The notes beneath the pieces are model-generated. The model searched no databases, had not been told where the DNA came from, and saw only the letters and a list, made by a program, of their open reading frames with translations. Below, piece after piece: positions 16,338 through 25,436 of a stretch of 32,947 nucleotides of DNA (its first letter is position 1; every line of letters begins with the position of its first letter). The stretch comes from Sphingomonadales bacterium (GTDB lineage Bacteria; Pseudomonadota; Alphaproteobacteria; Sphingomonadales; Sphingomonadaceae): NCBI GenBank assembly GCA_025356275.1, contig JANXUK010000143.1:1-32947 (forward strand), in the 5' to 3' direction. Made by a program: the position numbers and the translations under genes.

Positions 16338-16400
16338 GGCGGCGTCATGTCAGGCGGGGGCGGGGCTTGTCCAGCGGCGAATGCGCTGCGGTGCAACTGC

Positions 16401-17177
16401 TCACATTGCCGAGAGCCCGCCGTCCAGCCTGAGTTCGGCCCCGGTCATAAACCGGCTCTCATCGCTGGCCAGATAGACCACCCCGGCGGCAACTTCCTCG
16501 GGCGTGCCCACGCGGCCGATCGGGATGCGGCGCGCCAGATGCGCCACGGTGTCGCCATGGCTGGACCCGGCGCGGCCGAACCCGTCGAGGATCGGCGTGT
16601 CGACAAAGGCCGGGTGCACTGAGTTGCAGCGGATATCCCAGCCGGCGCGGGCACAATCCATCGCCACCGATTTGCTGAACATCCACACCGCCGCCTTGGA
16701 GGCATTATATGCCGCCAGCCCCGGCCCGGCGATCAGCCCGGCGATCGACGAAATGTTGACGATCGAAGCCGGCATGCTGGCGCGGAGCAGCGGCAGCGCC
16801 AGCTTACAGCCGAGGAACACGCTGTCCACATTGACCGCGAAGGTGCGGTGCCAATCGGCCATTTCGGCCTCATGGAAACTGGCGCCCAGCCCGATCCCGG
16901 CATTGTTGACCAGCACCGACAGGCCGCCCAGCGTTTCCGCGGCCTTGGCGATGGCGGCGGTCCAGTCGGCCTCGCTGGTGACATCATGCCGGCAGGCGTG
17001 GGCAGCGCCGGGATGGCCCGCGTTGATCTGGGCCACCAAGGCCTCCGCGCGTAGGCCATCGATATCGGTGAGCAGCATCGTCGCGCCCTCCGCCGCCATC
17101 GCGCGGGCCATCGCCGCACCCAATCCGCCTGCCGCCCCAGTGATGAGGACGCGCTTGCCTGCCAGTCTTGCCGTCAT
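16401..17177 (-). CDS. SDR-family oxidoreductase
   Basis: 258 residues with TGAAGGLGAAMARAMA (cofactor loop), LTDIDG (an acidic residue favouring NAD), LVNNAGIGLG, NISSIAG, and the catalytic YNASKAAV. The C-terminal FMTGAELRLDGGLSAM is typical. The start overlaps the upstream NUDIX stop as ATGA, so the two are translationally coupled. It is about as distant from the SDR at 8333-9085 as any two members of the family. The substrate is unknown; sugar or polyol oxidation would fit the LacI regulator that follows, but that is inference. Confidence 0.9.
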   Translation of the reverse strand: MTARLAGKRVLITGAAGGLGAAMARAMAAEGATMLLTDIDGLRAEALVAQINAGHPGAAHACRHDVTSEADWTAAIAKAAETLGGLSVLVNNAGIGLGASFHEAEMADWHRTFAVNVDSVFLGCKLALPLLRASMPASIVNISSIAGLIAGPGLAAYNASKAAVWMFSKSVAMDCARAGWDIRCNSVHPAFVDTPILDGFGRAGSSHGDTVAHLARRIPIGRVGTPEEVAAGVVYLASDESRFMTGAELRLDGGLSAM

Positions 17178-17716
17178 AGTGACATCCCCAGAATCGCCGG
17201 CGCCAGCAGCAGCAGCAGCTTGGTATCAATGGCGTCGCCCGCCGCGCGGCGGGCCGCGACGAAGGCGGGAATGTCGCCCGGAGCCACGCGGTGGACGGTG
17301 ATATTCTCGCCCTCGATCCCGCCACCGGGGCCGACACGCTCCAGATCATACGCCCGCATCAGGGTGAAGCTTTCGGTGACCATGCCGGGCGACGAATGGA
17401 ATTCGCCAAGCGATTCGATCCGCCCGGCGCGGTAGCCGGTTTCCTCCTCCAGCTCGCGAGTGGCAGCGGCAAGCGCATCCTCGCCCTCGCTGCCCGCCTC
17501 GTCACCGATCAGGCCGGCGGGAAGTTCGATGCAGGCGCGCCCCAGCGGCACGCGGAATTGTTCGACCAGCAGCACATGGCCGTCCGCGTCGATGGCAAGG
17601 ATCACGGCGGCGCGGATACCGCGTGCGCGGCTGACATATTCCCATGGCCCGCGCTGCTTGGTGATGAGGTATTTGCCTTGCCAGACGATGTGCTCGGCAT
17701 CGGTAAGAGCCGGCAT
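17174..17716 (-). CDS. NUDIX hydrolase (ADP-ribose pyrophosphatase-like)
   Basis: 180 residues. The Nudix box is complete in its catalytic part: ELPAGLIGDE precedes E-x7-RELEEETGY. The first Gly of the consensus is replaced by Glu, a mild deviation. LVEQFRVPLGRACIELPAG is the signature of ADP-sugar pyrophosphatases, which cleave ADP-ribose to AMP and ribose 5-phosphate. The start lies 1 bp after the upstream TPM gene stop and its own stop overlaps the SDR start, so it belongs to the LemA-TPM-TPM-NUDIX-SDR run. Confidence 0.92.
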   Translation of the reverse strand: MPALTDAEHIVWQGKYLITKQRGPWEYVSRARGIRAAVILAIDADGHVLLVEQFRVPLGRACIELPAGLIGDEAGSEGEDALAAATRELEEETGYRAGRIESLGEFHSSPGMVTESFTLMRAYDLERVGPGGGIEGENITVHRVAPGDIPAFVAARRAAGDAIDTKLLLLLAPAILGMSL

Positions 17717-17717
17717 G

Positions 17718-18431
17718 TCAGAGCTCGATCATCGTGTCGGGAAGCTGTTTGGCGGGGGGGCCGCTGGCGGGGAAATGCTGCGCCAGCACCGCGCCTATCC
17801 GCGCGATGGCTTCGACCATTCCGTCGCCGAGCCGCCCGTCTCCGCAATGCGCGCAAATCGCCGCCATCGCCGCGTTCCATTCGGTGGCGGGCACTTTGGC
17901 GGCGATATCGGGGTCGGCAATGATTTCGGCGCGGCGTTCGGCGCGCGACAGGTAAATGAGGACCGTGCGGCCCGCGTCGCTGCGATGCTGGGCGCCGATG
18001 CGGTAGCAGGCGCGCGCGCGGGCATGAACGCGGTGTCGCTTGATCGGTCCGGGCACCAGCGCGAGGCGCAGCGGGCGCCACAGCAGCAAGAGATAGGTCG
18101 CGAGGAACTTCACCGTAGCGATGGTGGCGGCCAGCGTGATCACCGCGCCAGGGCTCCACCGCGTCTGCCACCAGCCCATCACCCGCTCGACAAGGGCGAG
18201 AAAGAAGTGAGGCGCCACGCTGAGCGCGATCAGCGCCAACAGCGCGACCAGCGCCGACCAGACCAGCGCGATGTCGTCATAGGTGTCGGAATGATCGGCC
18301 AGAATGGTGACGATCTCGGCGTCGCATCCGGCTTCGGCCGAAGCGACGGCTGCGGCGATCCGGGCGCGGTCGTCGCCAGTGAGGATCGGGGCAGCGAGGG
18401 TCGGGGCGGTGAAGGGCGGGGTGTGGGGCAT
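17718..18431 (-). CDS. TPM-domain membrane protein (second of two)
   Basis: 237 residues. The N-terminus has no signal peptide. The TPM-like parts are DRARIAAAVASAEAGCDAEIVTILAD at the start and RTVLIYLSRAERRAEIIAD after an insertion of two hydrophobic helices (about residues 60-80 and 95-120). This split layout matches COG3762-type proteins that follow YgcG/TPM genes. The start MPHTPP has GGAGAG directly upstream and lies 8 bp after the first TPM gene; a start at 18446 would overlap it. It probably sits in the inner membrane with the LemA and YgcG-like neighbours. The biochemical role of this group is poorly known. Confidence 0.85.
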   Translation of the reverse strand: MPHTPPFTAPTLAAPILTGDDRARIAAAVASAEAGCDAEIVTILADHSDTYDDIALVWSALVALLALIALSVAPHFFLALVERVMGWWQTRWSPGAVITLAATIATVKFLATYLLLLWRPLRLALVPGPIKRHRVHARARACYRIGAQHRSDAGRTVLIYLSRAERRAEIIADPDIAAKVPATEWNAAMAAICAHCGDGRLGDGMVEAIARIGAVLAQHFPASGPPAKQLPDTMIEL

Positions 18432-18439
18432 GATCTCTC

Positions 18440-19255
18440 CTACCAACTGCCCGAGGCGCCGCCGCCGCCGAAGCTGCCGCCGCCGCCCGAAAAGCCGCTG
18501 CCTCCGCCGAAATCGCCGCCGCCGCCTCCACCGCTAAAACCGCCACCCAGGCCGCCCCAGAACAGCATCGAACCCAAGCCGCCGCCGCGACCGCCCCGCA
18601 TCGCCGGGCGGATGAACAGCACGAAAAACAGCAGCAGCCAGAACAGCGCCGGCACGATCTGATGGCGCCGCGAAGGCTGGGGCGGGTTGGCGGCATCGGC
18701 ACTGGCCTTGGCGGCGATCTGCCGCGCCTGATCGGCCGGCAGGGTCAGCTGGATGATCAACGCATCGGTGCCCGCCGCGATGCCGCCCGGAATATCGCCA
18801 GCCTTGAAACGGGGCGTCATCTGACCCGCTATGATCAGCGCCGACAGGCCGTCGGTCAGCGTCCCCTCCAGCCCATAGCCAACCTCGATCCGCACGCGGT
18901 GTTCGGTCGGCGCGACGATCAGCAGCGCGCCCGTGTTGGCCTTTTTATCGCCGATGCCCCATGCCCGGCCCAGTCGATAGCCGTAATCCTCGATATCATA
19001 ACCCTGAAGATCGGGGATGGTTGCGACCACCAGCTGGCGCCCCGATTGCGCCTCCAGCGCGGCGAGCTTTGCGGTGAGCGCGGCGGATTGATCGGCGGAC
19101 AGCACATGCGCCGCATCGACGACGCGGCCCGACAAAGGCGGAAAGCTGGGGCCAGGGGCCGGTTGTGCCGATGCCAGTGCAGGCAGCAGCAGCACCGCCA
19201 ACAGCAGCGCAATTGCCGACGCGATCCGGCGGGTCAGGGCGCGCGCCGCCGACAT
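18440..19255 (-). CDS. TPM-domain protein, YgcG-like, with Gly-rich tail
   Basis: 271 residues. The signal peptide covers residues 1-30 and ends ALASAQ. A TPM domain follows (LSGRVVDAAHVLSADQSAALTAKL, then VVATIPDLQGYDIEDYGYRLGRAWGIG, LLIVAPTEHRVRIEVGYGLEG). A hydrophobic helix lies near residues 203-220, and the C-terminal 35 residues are almost only Gly, Ser and Phe. This is the YgcG layout: a periplasmic TPM domain anchored by one helix with a flexible Gly-rich tail. It lies 5 bp after lemA, a pairing seen in many bacteria. Membrane-protein quality control has been proposed for TPM proteins; the role here is not proven. Confidence 0.92.
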   Translation of the reverse strand: MSAARALTRRIASAIALLLAVLLLPALASAQPAPGPSFPPLSGRVVDAAHVLSADQSAALTAKLAALEAQSGRQLVVATIPDLQGYDIEDYGYRLGRAWGIGDKKANTGALLIVAPTEHRVRIEVGYGLEGTLTDGLSALIIAGQMTPRFKAGDIPGGIAAGTDALIIQLTLPADQARQIAAKASADAANPPQPSRRHQIVPALFWLLLFFVLFIRPAMRGGRGGGLGSMLFWGGLGGGFSGGGGGGDFGGGSGFSGGGGSFGGGGASGSW

Positions 19256-19260
19256 GGCGC

Positions 19261-19881
19261 TTACAGCTTGCCCTCAAGGCTGGGCGCGGCTTCGGCGCCT
19301 GGCGTCACCGCCTGATAGGGCACCATCGGCTTGGCGCCATAGACGATATTGGCGGCCATCACCGCCGGGAAAGTGCGGATCGTGGTGTTATAATCCTGCA
19401 CCGCGCCGTTGTAATCGCGGATGGCGATGCGCACGCGGTTCTCCTGACCTTCCAGCTGGCTTTGCAGCATCTGGTAATTGGCGATGCTCTTGACCTCGGG
19501 ATAGGCCTCGGTGTTGGCGAGCAGCCGGCCCAGCCCACCGACCGATTGCGACAGCTGGTTCTGCGCGTCCTGAAACGCCTTCATCTTGGCCGGATCGGTC
19601 AGGTCGCCGGCGTTGAGGGTAATGCTGGTCGCTTTCGCCCGGGCCTCGACCACGCCGACCAGAATGCCTTTCTCCTGCGTCGCGGCCCCCTTGGCCACCG
19701 CCGCCAGGTTGGGGATCAGGTTTGCCCGCTCCTGAAATGCGGCTTGCACATCGGCCCAGCGTGCTTTCGCCGCCTCCTGCTGCGTCGGGATGGCATTGAC
19801 GCCGCACCCGGCCAGCGCCAGCACGGGCAGCAGGGCAAAGATCACGCGAGGCTTGATCCCTTGGGGTTTGGATGGCGGCAT
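19261..19881 (-). CDS. LemA-family lipoprotein
   Basis: 206 residues. A lipoprotein signal peptide ends in the lipobox LALAGC, with Cys26 as the likely lipidated residue. The LemA core follows as long helices: RWADVQAAFQERANLIPNL, VEARAKATSITL, and QNQLSQSVGGLGRLLANTEAYPEVKS, which continues into NYQMLQSQLEGQENRVRIAIRDYN. The start MPPSKPQG was chosen because the frame above it adds only an untypical N-terminus. It is the first gene of the LemA-TPM-TPM run on the minus strand and is divergent from mscL, with 169 bp between the starts. Confidence 0.92.
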   Translation of the reverse strand: MPPSKPQGIKPRVIFALLPVLALAGCGVNAIPTQQEAAKARWADVQAAFQERANLIPNLAAVAKGAATQEKGILVGVVEARAKATSITLNAGDLTDPAKMKAFQDAQNQLSQSVGGLGRLLANTEAYPEVKSIANYQMLQSQLEGQENRVRIAIRDYNGAVQDYNTTIRTFPAVMAANIVYGAKPMVPYQAVTPGAEAAPSLEGKL

Positions 19882-20050
19882 CGGTGGTCCTTTTTCGAAA
19901 ATGTCCGGCACAGAATAGCGCCGGTGCAAAAGCGTTCAAGCGTGCTGTGCCGGATCTATGGTGCAAACAATTGTCGGGCCGGCGATGGTCTAGCAATGCG
20001 GGAAGGGGTCTGGCAAAGCGGGGAGGCAAGGGGTTATCAGGGAGAATGCC

Positions 20051-20473
20051 ATGTTTCAGGACTTCAAGACCTTTATCATGCGCGGCAACGTGCTCGATCT
20101 GGCGGTTGGCGTGATCATCGGCGGCGCGTTTGGCAAGATCGTCTCGTCGCTGACCGATGACGTGCTGATGCCGGCGATCGGCTATGTGACGGGGGGCATT
20201 GATTTCTCCAGCAAATTCATCCTGCTGGGCGCGGTGCCGGCCAAGTACACCGGCTCTGCGACCGATTATGCCGCGCTGAAAAAGGCGGGCGTGGCGATGC
20301 TGGGCTATGGCTCGTTCATCACCGCGATCATCAATTTCGTGATCATGGCATTCATCATCTTTATGATCGTCAAGGCCGCCGCCAAGGCGATGCCGCCCGC
20401 GCCGGCTGCGCCCGCCGGCCCGACCGAGGTGGAATTGCTGACCGAAATCCGCGATTCGCTGAAGAAGGGATAA
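20051..20473 (+). CDS. mscL: Large-conductance mechanosensitive channel MscL
   Basis: 140 residues, the normal MscL size. The N-terminal FQDFKTFIMRGNVLDLAVGVIIGGAFGKIV (amphipathic helix and TM1, with the Gly-rich packing motif) and the C-terminal TM2 (FITAIINFVIMAFIIFMIVKA) followed by a charged helix define the family. The protein forms an inner-membrane homopentamer that opens under osmotic downshock. A GGGAG ribosome site precedes the ATG. It is monocistronic: a stem-loop follows the stop, and then the tmRNA promoter. Confidence 0.97.
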   Translation: MFQDFKTFIMRGNVLDLAVGVIIGGAFGKIVSSLTDDVLMPAIGYVTGGIDFSSKFILLGAVPAKYTGSATDYAALKKAGVAMLGYGSFITAIINFVIMAFIIFMIVKAAAKAMPPAPAAPAGPTEVELLTEIRDSLKKG

Positions 20474-20478
20474 GGCAA

Positions 20479-20518
20479 AAGGGGCCGGGGCGCGCTTGGG
20501 CGTTGTCCTGGTCCCCTT
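20479..20518 (+). terminator. Possible terminator after mscL
   Basis: AAGGGG at 20479-20484 pairs with CCCCTT at 20513-20518, with two further GC pairs possible inside. It lies 5 bp after the mscL stop. The loop is long (about 24-28 nt) and the T-run is short, so it is only a moderate candidate. Its right arm overlaps the -35 box of the tmRNA promoter. Confidence 0.4.
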
Positions 20519-20545
20519 GTCATTTACCCTCCGACGCCCTATATG
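20517..20545 (+). promoter_or_regulatory. Sigma70-type promoter of the tmRNA gene
   Basis: TTGTCA (20517-20522) and TATATG (20540-20545) are separated by 17 bp, an optimal spacing for the housekeeping sigma factor. A start near 20551-20553 would place the 5' end just upstream of the tmRNA acceptor piece. Matches to both boxes are good for a GC-rich genome, and a strong constitutive promoter is expected for this RNA. Confidence 0.65.
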
Positions 20546-20550
20546 GGTGC

Positions 20551-20945
20551 TGCCGGTTTCGATCGGCTATGGTGATAAATGGTAGCGTGCAATAGGCGCA
20601 GCGGACCCGGGGGCAGTACCCGGCGGCTCCACCATTACCGCGTTTCGGCCCAACAGCCGGCGGTATTGACGGGGCCGAACTAGGATCGACGTGTGTTGAA
20701 AAGCGCTGTTTTTGCCCGGGCTGAGTAACCCGTTCAAGGCTCAAAACTCACAAGTGCCAACGATAACGAAGCACTCGCCATCGCTGCGTAATGTGACGGC
20801 CCCTAAAGGCCTGAATTTACAAAGCTAAAGCGCGGTTGGACCGACCGGGCAACAGAACGGATTCCAGCGGCCCGGGGGTGGGCCGGGCAACAGAACCACC
20901 CCCACCTGGCCTAAATGTCTATCAAGCCCGGTTTTCGCCGCTGGG
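20551..20945 (+). ncRNA. ssrA: Two-piece (permuted) tmRNA
   Basis: Permuted layout: the acceptor piece comes first and ends in an encoded ACCA at 20631-20634. The T stem is CCGGG (20607-20611) / CCCGG (20619-20623) with a 7-nt loop. The coding piece begins at 20671 with GGGGCCG, which pairs with the acceptor-stem strand CGGCTCC (20624-20630), including one G-U pair. The tag reading frame runs from resume codon GCC at 20756 to TAA at 20789-20791 and encodes ANDNEALAIAA. Pseudoknot-like GC-rich arms follow. The segment 20635-20670 should be removed by processing. tmRNA with SmpB rescues stalled ribosomes. The outer ends (20551 and about 20945) are estimates. Split permuted tmRNA is known in alphaproteobacteria. 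Confidence 0.93.
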
Positions 20946-20967
20946 AACAGGTTTATATCGCCAGACC

Positions 20968-21234
20968 CTAAGCTCCGATCCCCAGCGTTTCATACGCCAG
21001 ATCGCGATCCTTCGCGCGGCTCTCATGCTTCAGGCAGTCGAGGATCTTGGCCCCCGCCATAAACACCGCGCCGGTCGACGCCAGGAACAACATCCTGCCC
21101 CCCATGCCCGGAAACTGATGCAGATAGACGCTGCCGCGCTGTACCGCGCCGGTCGCCAGCGCATATATGATCAGATAGGCCTCAATCGGCGTCTTGATCA
21201 TGAAAAGTCGGGCAATGCTGGCTGGCATAATCAT
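20968..21234 (-). CDS. Small hypothetical membrane protein
   Basis: 88 residues. Two hydrophobic segments are visible: YLIIYALATGAVQRG (residues about 19-33) and MLFLASTGAVFMAGAKIL (about 49-66). A charged C-terminal tail follows (KHESRAKDRDLAYETLG). The sequence composition, coding-like codon use and position between well-defined genes support a real gene. I do not recognise a named family. Two nearby start codons (21234 and 21228) are possible. It lies between the tmRNA and glcB and is divergent from glcB. Confidence 0.65.
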   Translation of the reverse strand: MIMPASIARLFMIKTPIEAYLIIYALATGAVQRGSVYLHQFPGMGGRMLFLASTGAVFMAGAKILDCLKHESRAKDRDLAYETLGIGA

Positions 21235-21485
21235 TCTCGTGGGCAGCGGTTGATTCGCAAGTCATCATGCCCGCACGCCAAACGCTTGCAAGGGGCGTTA
21301 ACCCTTCCGTGTGCCCCCATGGCACAGATCGGCAAAATGCGCCGTAATAGGCTCGCAGATTCGCGGCGAATTTCGCGGTGGCATCGGCATTTCCCCCGGC
21401 GGGGCAGGCTTGCCAAGCCCGCGATGCTGGGCGATAGGCACGCCCGCGCCACGCTGCGCGGCGGACAGGATCAGGGGCAGATTAT

Positions 21486-23594
21486 ATGACCAACAGCATT
21501 GAGCGCGCCGGCCTGACCATCGATACGGCGCTTGCCCGCTTTATCGAGGGCGAGGTGTTGGCGCCGCTGGGGCATGATACGCAGACGTTCTGGGCGGGGT
21601 TTGCCGCATTGTTGGCTAAGTTTGCGCCGCGCAATGCCGCTTTGCTGGCGCGCCGCGAGGACTTGCAGGCGCAGATCGACGCTTGGCACACCGCGCATGC
21701 CGCGCCCATCGACGGTGCCGCTTATCAGGCGTTCCTGCGCGAAATCGGCTATCTGGTGCCCGAGCCGGCCCCCTTTGCGGTCAGCCCCACGGGCGTCGAT
21801 GCCGAGATCGCAACGATGGCCGGGCCGCAGCTGGTGGTGCCGATGCTCAACGCGCGGTTTCTGCTCAATGCCGCCAATGCGCGCTGGGGCAGCCTGTATG
21901 ACGCGCTTTATGGCACCGACGCGCTGGATGCGCCGGCGGCGAAGGCCGGCGGCTATGACACCGCGCGCGGCACAGCGGTGATCGCGGCGGCCAAGGCGTT
22001 TCTGGACGGTGCGGTGCCGCTGGCCAAGGGGAGCTGGGCCGATCTGGTGAGCGATGATGTCGTGCTGAAGGACCCGTCGCAATACGCGGGGCGCAGCGAT
22101 AACGCGCTGCTGCTGCGTCATAATGGCCTGCACATAGAGGTGGTGTTCGACCCTTCGCATCCGATCGGCGCGACCGACCCCGCCGGCATCGCCGATGTTA
22201 TGCTTGAGGCGGCGCTGACCACCATTGCGGACCTTGAGGATTCCATCGCGGCGGTGGATGCCGAGGACAAGCTGGCGGCCTATCGTAACTGGCTGGGGGT
22301 GATCCGCGGCGATCTGGCCGACACGTTCGCCAAGGGCGGCCGCCAGGTCACCCGCGCGCTGGCCCCCGATCGTGGCTTTTCCGGGCCCGATGGCAAGGGC
22401 TTCACGCTGCCGGGGCGCAGCCTGTTGTTCGTGCGCAATGTTGGCCATCTGATGACCAACCCCGCGATCCTGCTGCCCGGCGGCGGCGAAGCGCCCGAGG
22501 GGATCATGGACGCGGTGATTACCTCCGCCATCGGTGCGCAGGATGTCGCCGGGCTTGGCAAATACCGCAACAGCCGCGCCGAAAATGCCAGCATCTATAT
22601 TGTCAAACCCAAGATGCACGGGCCGGAAGAATGCGCCTTTACCAACGACCTGTTCGATGCGGTCGAGGACCTGCTGGCCCTGCCGCGCCACACGATCAAG
22701 GTGGGCGTGATGGATGAGGAACGCCGCACCTCGGCCAACCTCGCCGCGTGCATTCATGCGGTGCGCGCGCGGGTGGTGTTCATCAACACCGGCTTCCTCG
22801 ATCGCACCGGCGACGAGATGCACACCTCGATGCGCGCCGGGCCGATGGTGCGCAAGGCGGCGATGAAGGCGCAAGACTGGATCGCCGCGTATGAGGCGCG
22901 CAATGTCGCCATCGGCCTGGCCTGCGGGCTCTCGGGCCGGGCGCAGATCGGCAAGGGCATGTGGGCCGCGCCCGACCGGATGGCGGCGATGATGGCCGAG
23001 AAGATCGCCCACCCCCGCGCCGGCGCCAACACCGCTTGGGTGCCCTCGCCGACCGCCGCGACGCTGCACGCGATGCATTACCACGCGGTCGATGTGTTTG
23101 CGGCGCAGCGCGATATTGCCGCCGCGCCGGTGCCGGGTCTGGACGATCTGTTGACCATTCCCTTGGCCGCCGGGACGAATTGGTCCGAGGCGGAGATCAC
23201 CGAGGAGCTGGACAACAATGCGCAGGGCCTGCTGGGCTATGTGGTGCGCTGGATCGATCAGGGCGTCGGCTGTTCCAAGGTGCCCGATATCCACGATGTC
23301 GGCCTGATGGAGGACCGCGCCACGCTGCGCATCTCCAGCCAGCATATCGCCAACTGGCTGCGGCACGGCGTGTGCAGTGCCGATCAGGTGATGGCGGCGC
23401 TCAGGCGGATGGCGGCCAAGGTCGACGCGCAGAACGCGGGGGACAAGGCTTATCAGCCGATGGCCGGGCGTTGGGAGCAGAGCCTGGCGTTTCAGGCGGC
23501 CTGCGATCTGGTGTTCAAGGGCGAGGCGCAGCCCAGCGGCTATACCGAGCCGCTGCTGCATGCTTGGCGGTTGCGCAAGAAGGCCGAGGGCTGA
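21486..23594 (+). CDS. glcB: Malate synthase G
   Basis: 702 residues, close to the usual 720 or so of isoform G. Recognisable parts are the N-terminal [19 protein letters not shown], the insert domain [40 protein letters not shown] in the TIM barrel, and the active-site stretch [43 protein letters not shown] and the C-terminal clamp [26 protein letters not shown] follow. It condenses glyoxylate with acetyl-CoA to malate, in the glyoxylate shunt or glycolate use. No isocitrate lyase gene is in the window. It converges on rsmA with only 3 bp between the stops. Confidence 0.97.
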   Translation: MTNSIERAGLTIDTALARFIEGEVLAPLGHDTQTFWAGFAALLAKFAPRNAALLARREDLQAQIDAWHTAHAAPIDGAAYQAFLREIGYLVPEPAPFAVSPTGVDAEIATMAGPQLVVPMLNARFLLNAANARWGSLYDALYGTDALDAPAAKAGGYDTARGTAVIAAAKAFLDGAVPLAKGSWADLVSDDVVLKDPSQYAGRSDNALLLRHNGLHIEVVFDPSHPIGATDPAGIADVMLEAALTTIADLEDSIAAVDAEDKLAAYRNWLGVIRGDLADTFAKGGRQVTRALAPDRGFSGPDGKGFTLPGRSLLFVRNVGHLMTNPAILLPGGGEAPEGIMDAVITSAIGAQDVAGLGKYRNSRAENASIYIVKPKMHGPEECAFTNDLFDAVEDLLALPRHTIKVGVMDEERRTSANLAACIHAVRARVVFINTGFLDRTGDEMHTSMRAGPMVRKAAMKAQDWIAAYEARNVAIGLACGLSGRAQIGKGMWAAPDRMAAMMAEKIAHPRAGANTAWVPSPTAATLHAMHYHAVDVFAAQRDIAAAPVPGLDDLLTIPLAAGTNWSEAEITEELDNNAQGLLGYVVRWIDQGVGCSKVPDIHDVGLMEDRATLRISSQHIANWLRHGVCSADQVMAALRRMAAKVDAQNAGDKAYQPMAGRWEQSLAFQAACDLVFKGEAQPSGYTEPLLHAWRLRKKAEG

Positions 23595-23597
23595 GGC

Positions 23598-24422
23598 TCA
23601 GGACAAAACTTGCGCCACCGCGACAAATTCCGCGACGCTGAGCGTTTCGGCGCGGCGCGACGGGTCGATGCCCAACGTGTCGAGCGCCTCCAGCGCCCCC
23701 GGCAGGCCCTTGACGCTCTGCCGCAGCATCTTGCGGCGCTGGCCAAACGCGGCTTCGGTCAGGCGGGACAGCATCCGTGCCGAGACTCCGGCGGGCGCTT
23801 CGCCGGGCACCACATGGACCACCGCCGACATCACTTTGGGGGCCGGGGTGAAGGCGCTGCGATGGACCTTCATCGCGATGCGGGGCGAGGCTCGCCACTG
23901 CGCCAGCACTGCCAGCCGGCCATAGGCGCTGCTCCCCGGCGCGGCGACGATCCGCTCTGCGACTTCATGCTGGAACATCAGGGTCAGCGAGGTCCATGCC
24001 GGCGGCCACGCCTCGCCCGACAGCCAGCCGACGAACAACGCGGTGCCGACATTATACGGCAGGTTGGCGAGGATCGCGTAAGGCCCATCGAACAGGCTGG
24101 CGTGGTCGATGGCCACCGCGTCTCCCTCGGTCACGCGCAAGCGGCCGGGGAAGGCCTCGCCCAGTTCGGCCAGCGCGGGCAGGCACCGGCGGTCCATCTC
24201 GATCGCGGTGACCTGCGCTCCGGCGCGGAGCAGCGCGCGGGTGAGGCCGCCGGGGCCGGGGCCGATCTCCAGCACCTGCCCTCCGTCCAGCCCGCCGGGG
24301 ATCGCGGCGATGCGCCTCAGCAATTGCTCGTCGAGCAGGAAGTTCTGGCCAAGCGCCTTGGTCGCGGCGAGCCCGTGCGCGGCAATGACTTCGCGCAACG
24401 GGGGGAGGTCAGGATCGCTCAT
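23598..24422 (-). CDS. rsmA: 16S rRNA dimethyladenosine transferase RsmA (KsgA)
   Basis: 274 residues. [17 protein letters not shown] is the family N-terminus, [16 protein letters not shown] the SAM-binding motif I, and [13 protein letters not shown] the N-L-P-Y catalytic motif. The C-terminal part ([30 protein letters not shown]) is also typical. It dimethylates two adjacent adenines near the 3' end of 16S rRNA. The start MSDPDLP overlaps the pdxA stop as ATGA, so it is the last gene of lptD-surA-pdxA-rsmA, the classic gamma/alphaproteobacterial order. Confidence 0.97.
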   Translation of the reverse strand: MSDPDLPPLREVIAAHGLAATKALGQNFLLDEQLLRRIAAIPGGLDGGQVLEIGPGPGGLTRALLRAGAQVTAIEMDRRCLPALAELGEAFPGRLRVTEGDAVAIDHASLFDGPYAILANLPYNVGTALFVGWLSGEAWPPAWTSLTLMFQHEVAERIVAAPGSSAYGRLAVLAQWRASPRIAMKVHRSAFTPAPKVMSAVVHVVPGEAPAGVSARMLSRLTEAAFGQRRKMLRQSVKGLPGALEALDTLGIDPSRRAETLSVAEFVAVAQVLS

Positions 24423-25429
24423 ATAAGCCGCCGTGCCGCGCATCCCCCGGCCATGCGGATCGCGGCGATGGTGGCACCCGGATCGGCGATGCCCTTGCCG
24501 GCGATGCCGAAAGCGGTGCCATGATCGGGCGAGGTCCGCACCACGGGCAGCCCCAGCGTGACATTGACTCCGGCATCGAAATCGAGAGTTTTCAGCGGGA
24601 TCAGCGCCTGATCGTGATACATGCAAATCGCCACGTCAAAGCTTCCACGCTGGCGCGGCGCGAACAAAGCGTCGGCGGGATGTGGCCCGGTGGCGTCAAT
24701 CCCGCGCGCGCGCAACGCCGCGATGGCGGGGGCGATGATCGCCGCCTCCTCGCCGCCCATCCGCCCGTCCTCGCCGGCATGCGGGTTGAGCGCGGCCACC
24801 GCGAGGCGGGGCGCGGCGATACCGAAATCGCGGATCAGCGCCGCAGCAACGATGGCACAGCGCCGCTCGATCAGCGCCGCGCTGAGCAAGCCCGGCACGG
24901 CGGAAAGCGCATTGTGGACGGTGATCGGAACGGTGCGCAGCGACGGCCCGGCCAGCATCATCACCGCGTCTTTTGCCGCGACCCTACAGGCGGCAGCGAC
25001 AAACTCGGTTTGCCCCGGATGCGTGAAGCCAACCGCTGCCAGTCGCGATTTGGCGATCGGGCCGGTGACCACGCCGCTGGCCTCGCCGCTGACCGCCAGC
25101 GCGGTTGCCCCGGTCAGCGAGGCTAGCGCCAGCGCGGCGCCCACGCGGTCGGGCTCACCCGGGCGGTAGGGCAGGTCATCTCCCGGTAGCGCCAGCACCG
25201 GCAGGGCGCCGGCAAAGGCGCTGGCCGCTTCGGCCAGGCTGGCGACCACACAGATCGGCACATCAAGGCCCAGCGTGCGCGCCGCCTTGGCCAATATCCC
25301 GGCTCCACCGACCACCACGAACGCTGGCAACCCCTCGGCCACGCGCCGGCTCCATGCCAACGCGATCAGCTCCGGCCCGACGCCTGCCGGGTCGCCCAAA
25401 GACAGCGCGAGCGGCGCTATACCGCCCAT
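24419..25429 (-). CDS. pdxA: 4-hydroxythreonine-4-phosphate dehydrogenase PdxA
   Basis: 336 residues. The N-terminal [15 protein letters not shown], the first metal-binding His in [15 protein letters not shown], the second His in [16 protein letters not shown], and the third in [19 protein letters not shown] are all present. [20 protein letters not shown] closes the family signature. The enzyme makes 3-amino-2-oxopropyl phosphate in pyridoxal phosphate synthesis. The start MGGIAPLAL was chosen at the conserved N-terminus, 7 bp after the surA stop; the stop overlaps rsmA. Confidence 0.97.
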   Translation of the reverse strand: MGGIAPLALSLGDPAGVGPELIALAWSRRVAEGLPAFVVVGGAGILAKAARTLGLDVPICVVASLAEAASAFAGALPVLALPGDDLPYRPGEPDRVGAALALASLTGATALAVSGEASGVVTGPIAKSRLAAVGFTHPGQTEFVAAACRVAAKDAVMMLAGPSLRTVPITVHNALSAVPGLLSAALIERRCAIVAAALIRDFGIAAPRLAVAALNPHAGEDGRMGGEEAAIIAPAIAALRARGIDATGPHPADALFAPRQRGSFDVAICMYHDQALIPLKTLDFDAGVNVTLGLPVVRTSPDHGTAFGIAGKGIADPGATIAAIRMAGGCAARRLI

Positions 25430-25436
25430 GGCGCCG

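Noticed and set aside
4570..21234. Hidden defence or toxin-antitoxin system
   Set aside because: No nuclease, helicase, reverse transcriptase, toxin or antitoxin motif was seen. The small protein at 20968-21234 has two membrane segments but no partner gene.
21359..21371. ATTCGCGGCGAAT palindrome upstream of glcB as an operator
   Set aside because: Perfect over 13 bp but short, single, and not clearly placed relative to a promoter; chance occurrence in GC-rich DNA is likely.
21471..23561. Long open frame antisense to glcB
   Set aside because: It is a shadow of the malate synthase gene, with basic low-complexity composition and no recognisable domain.
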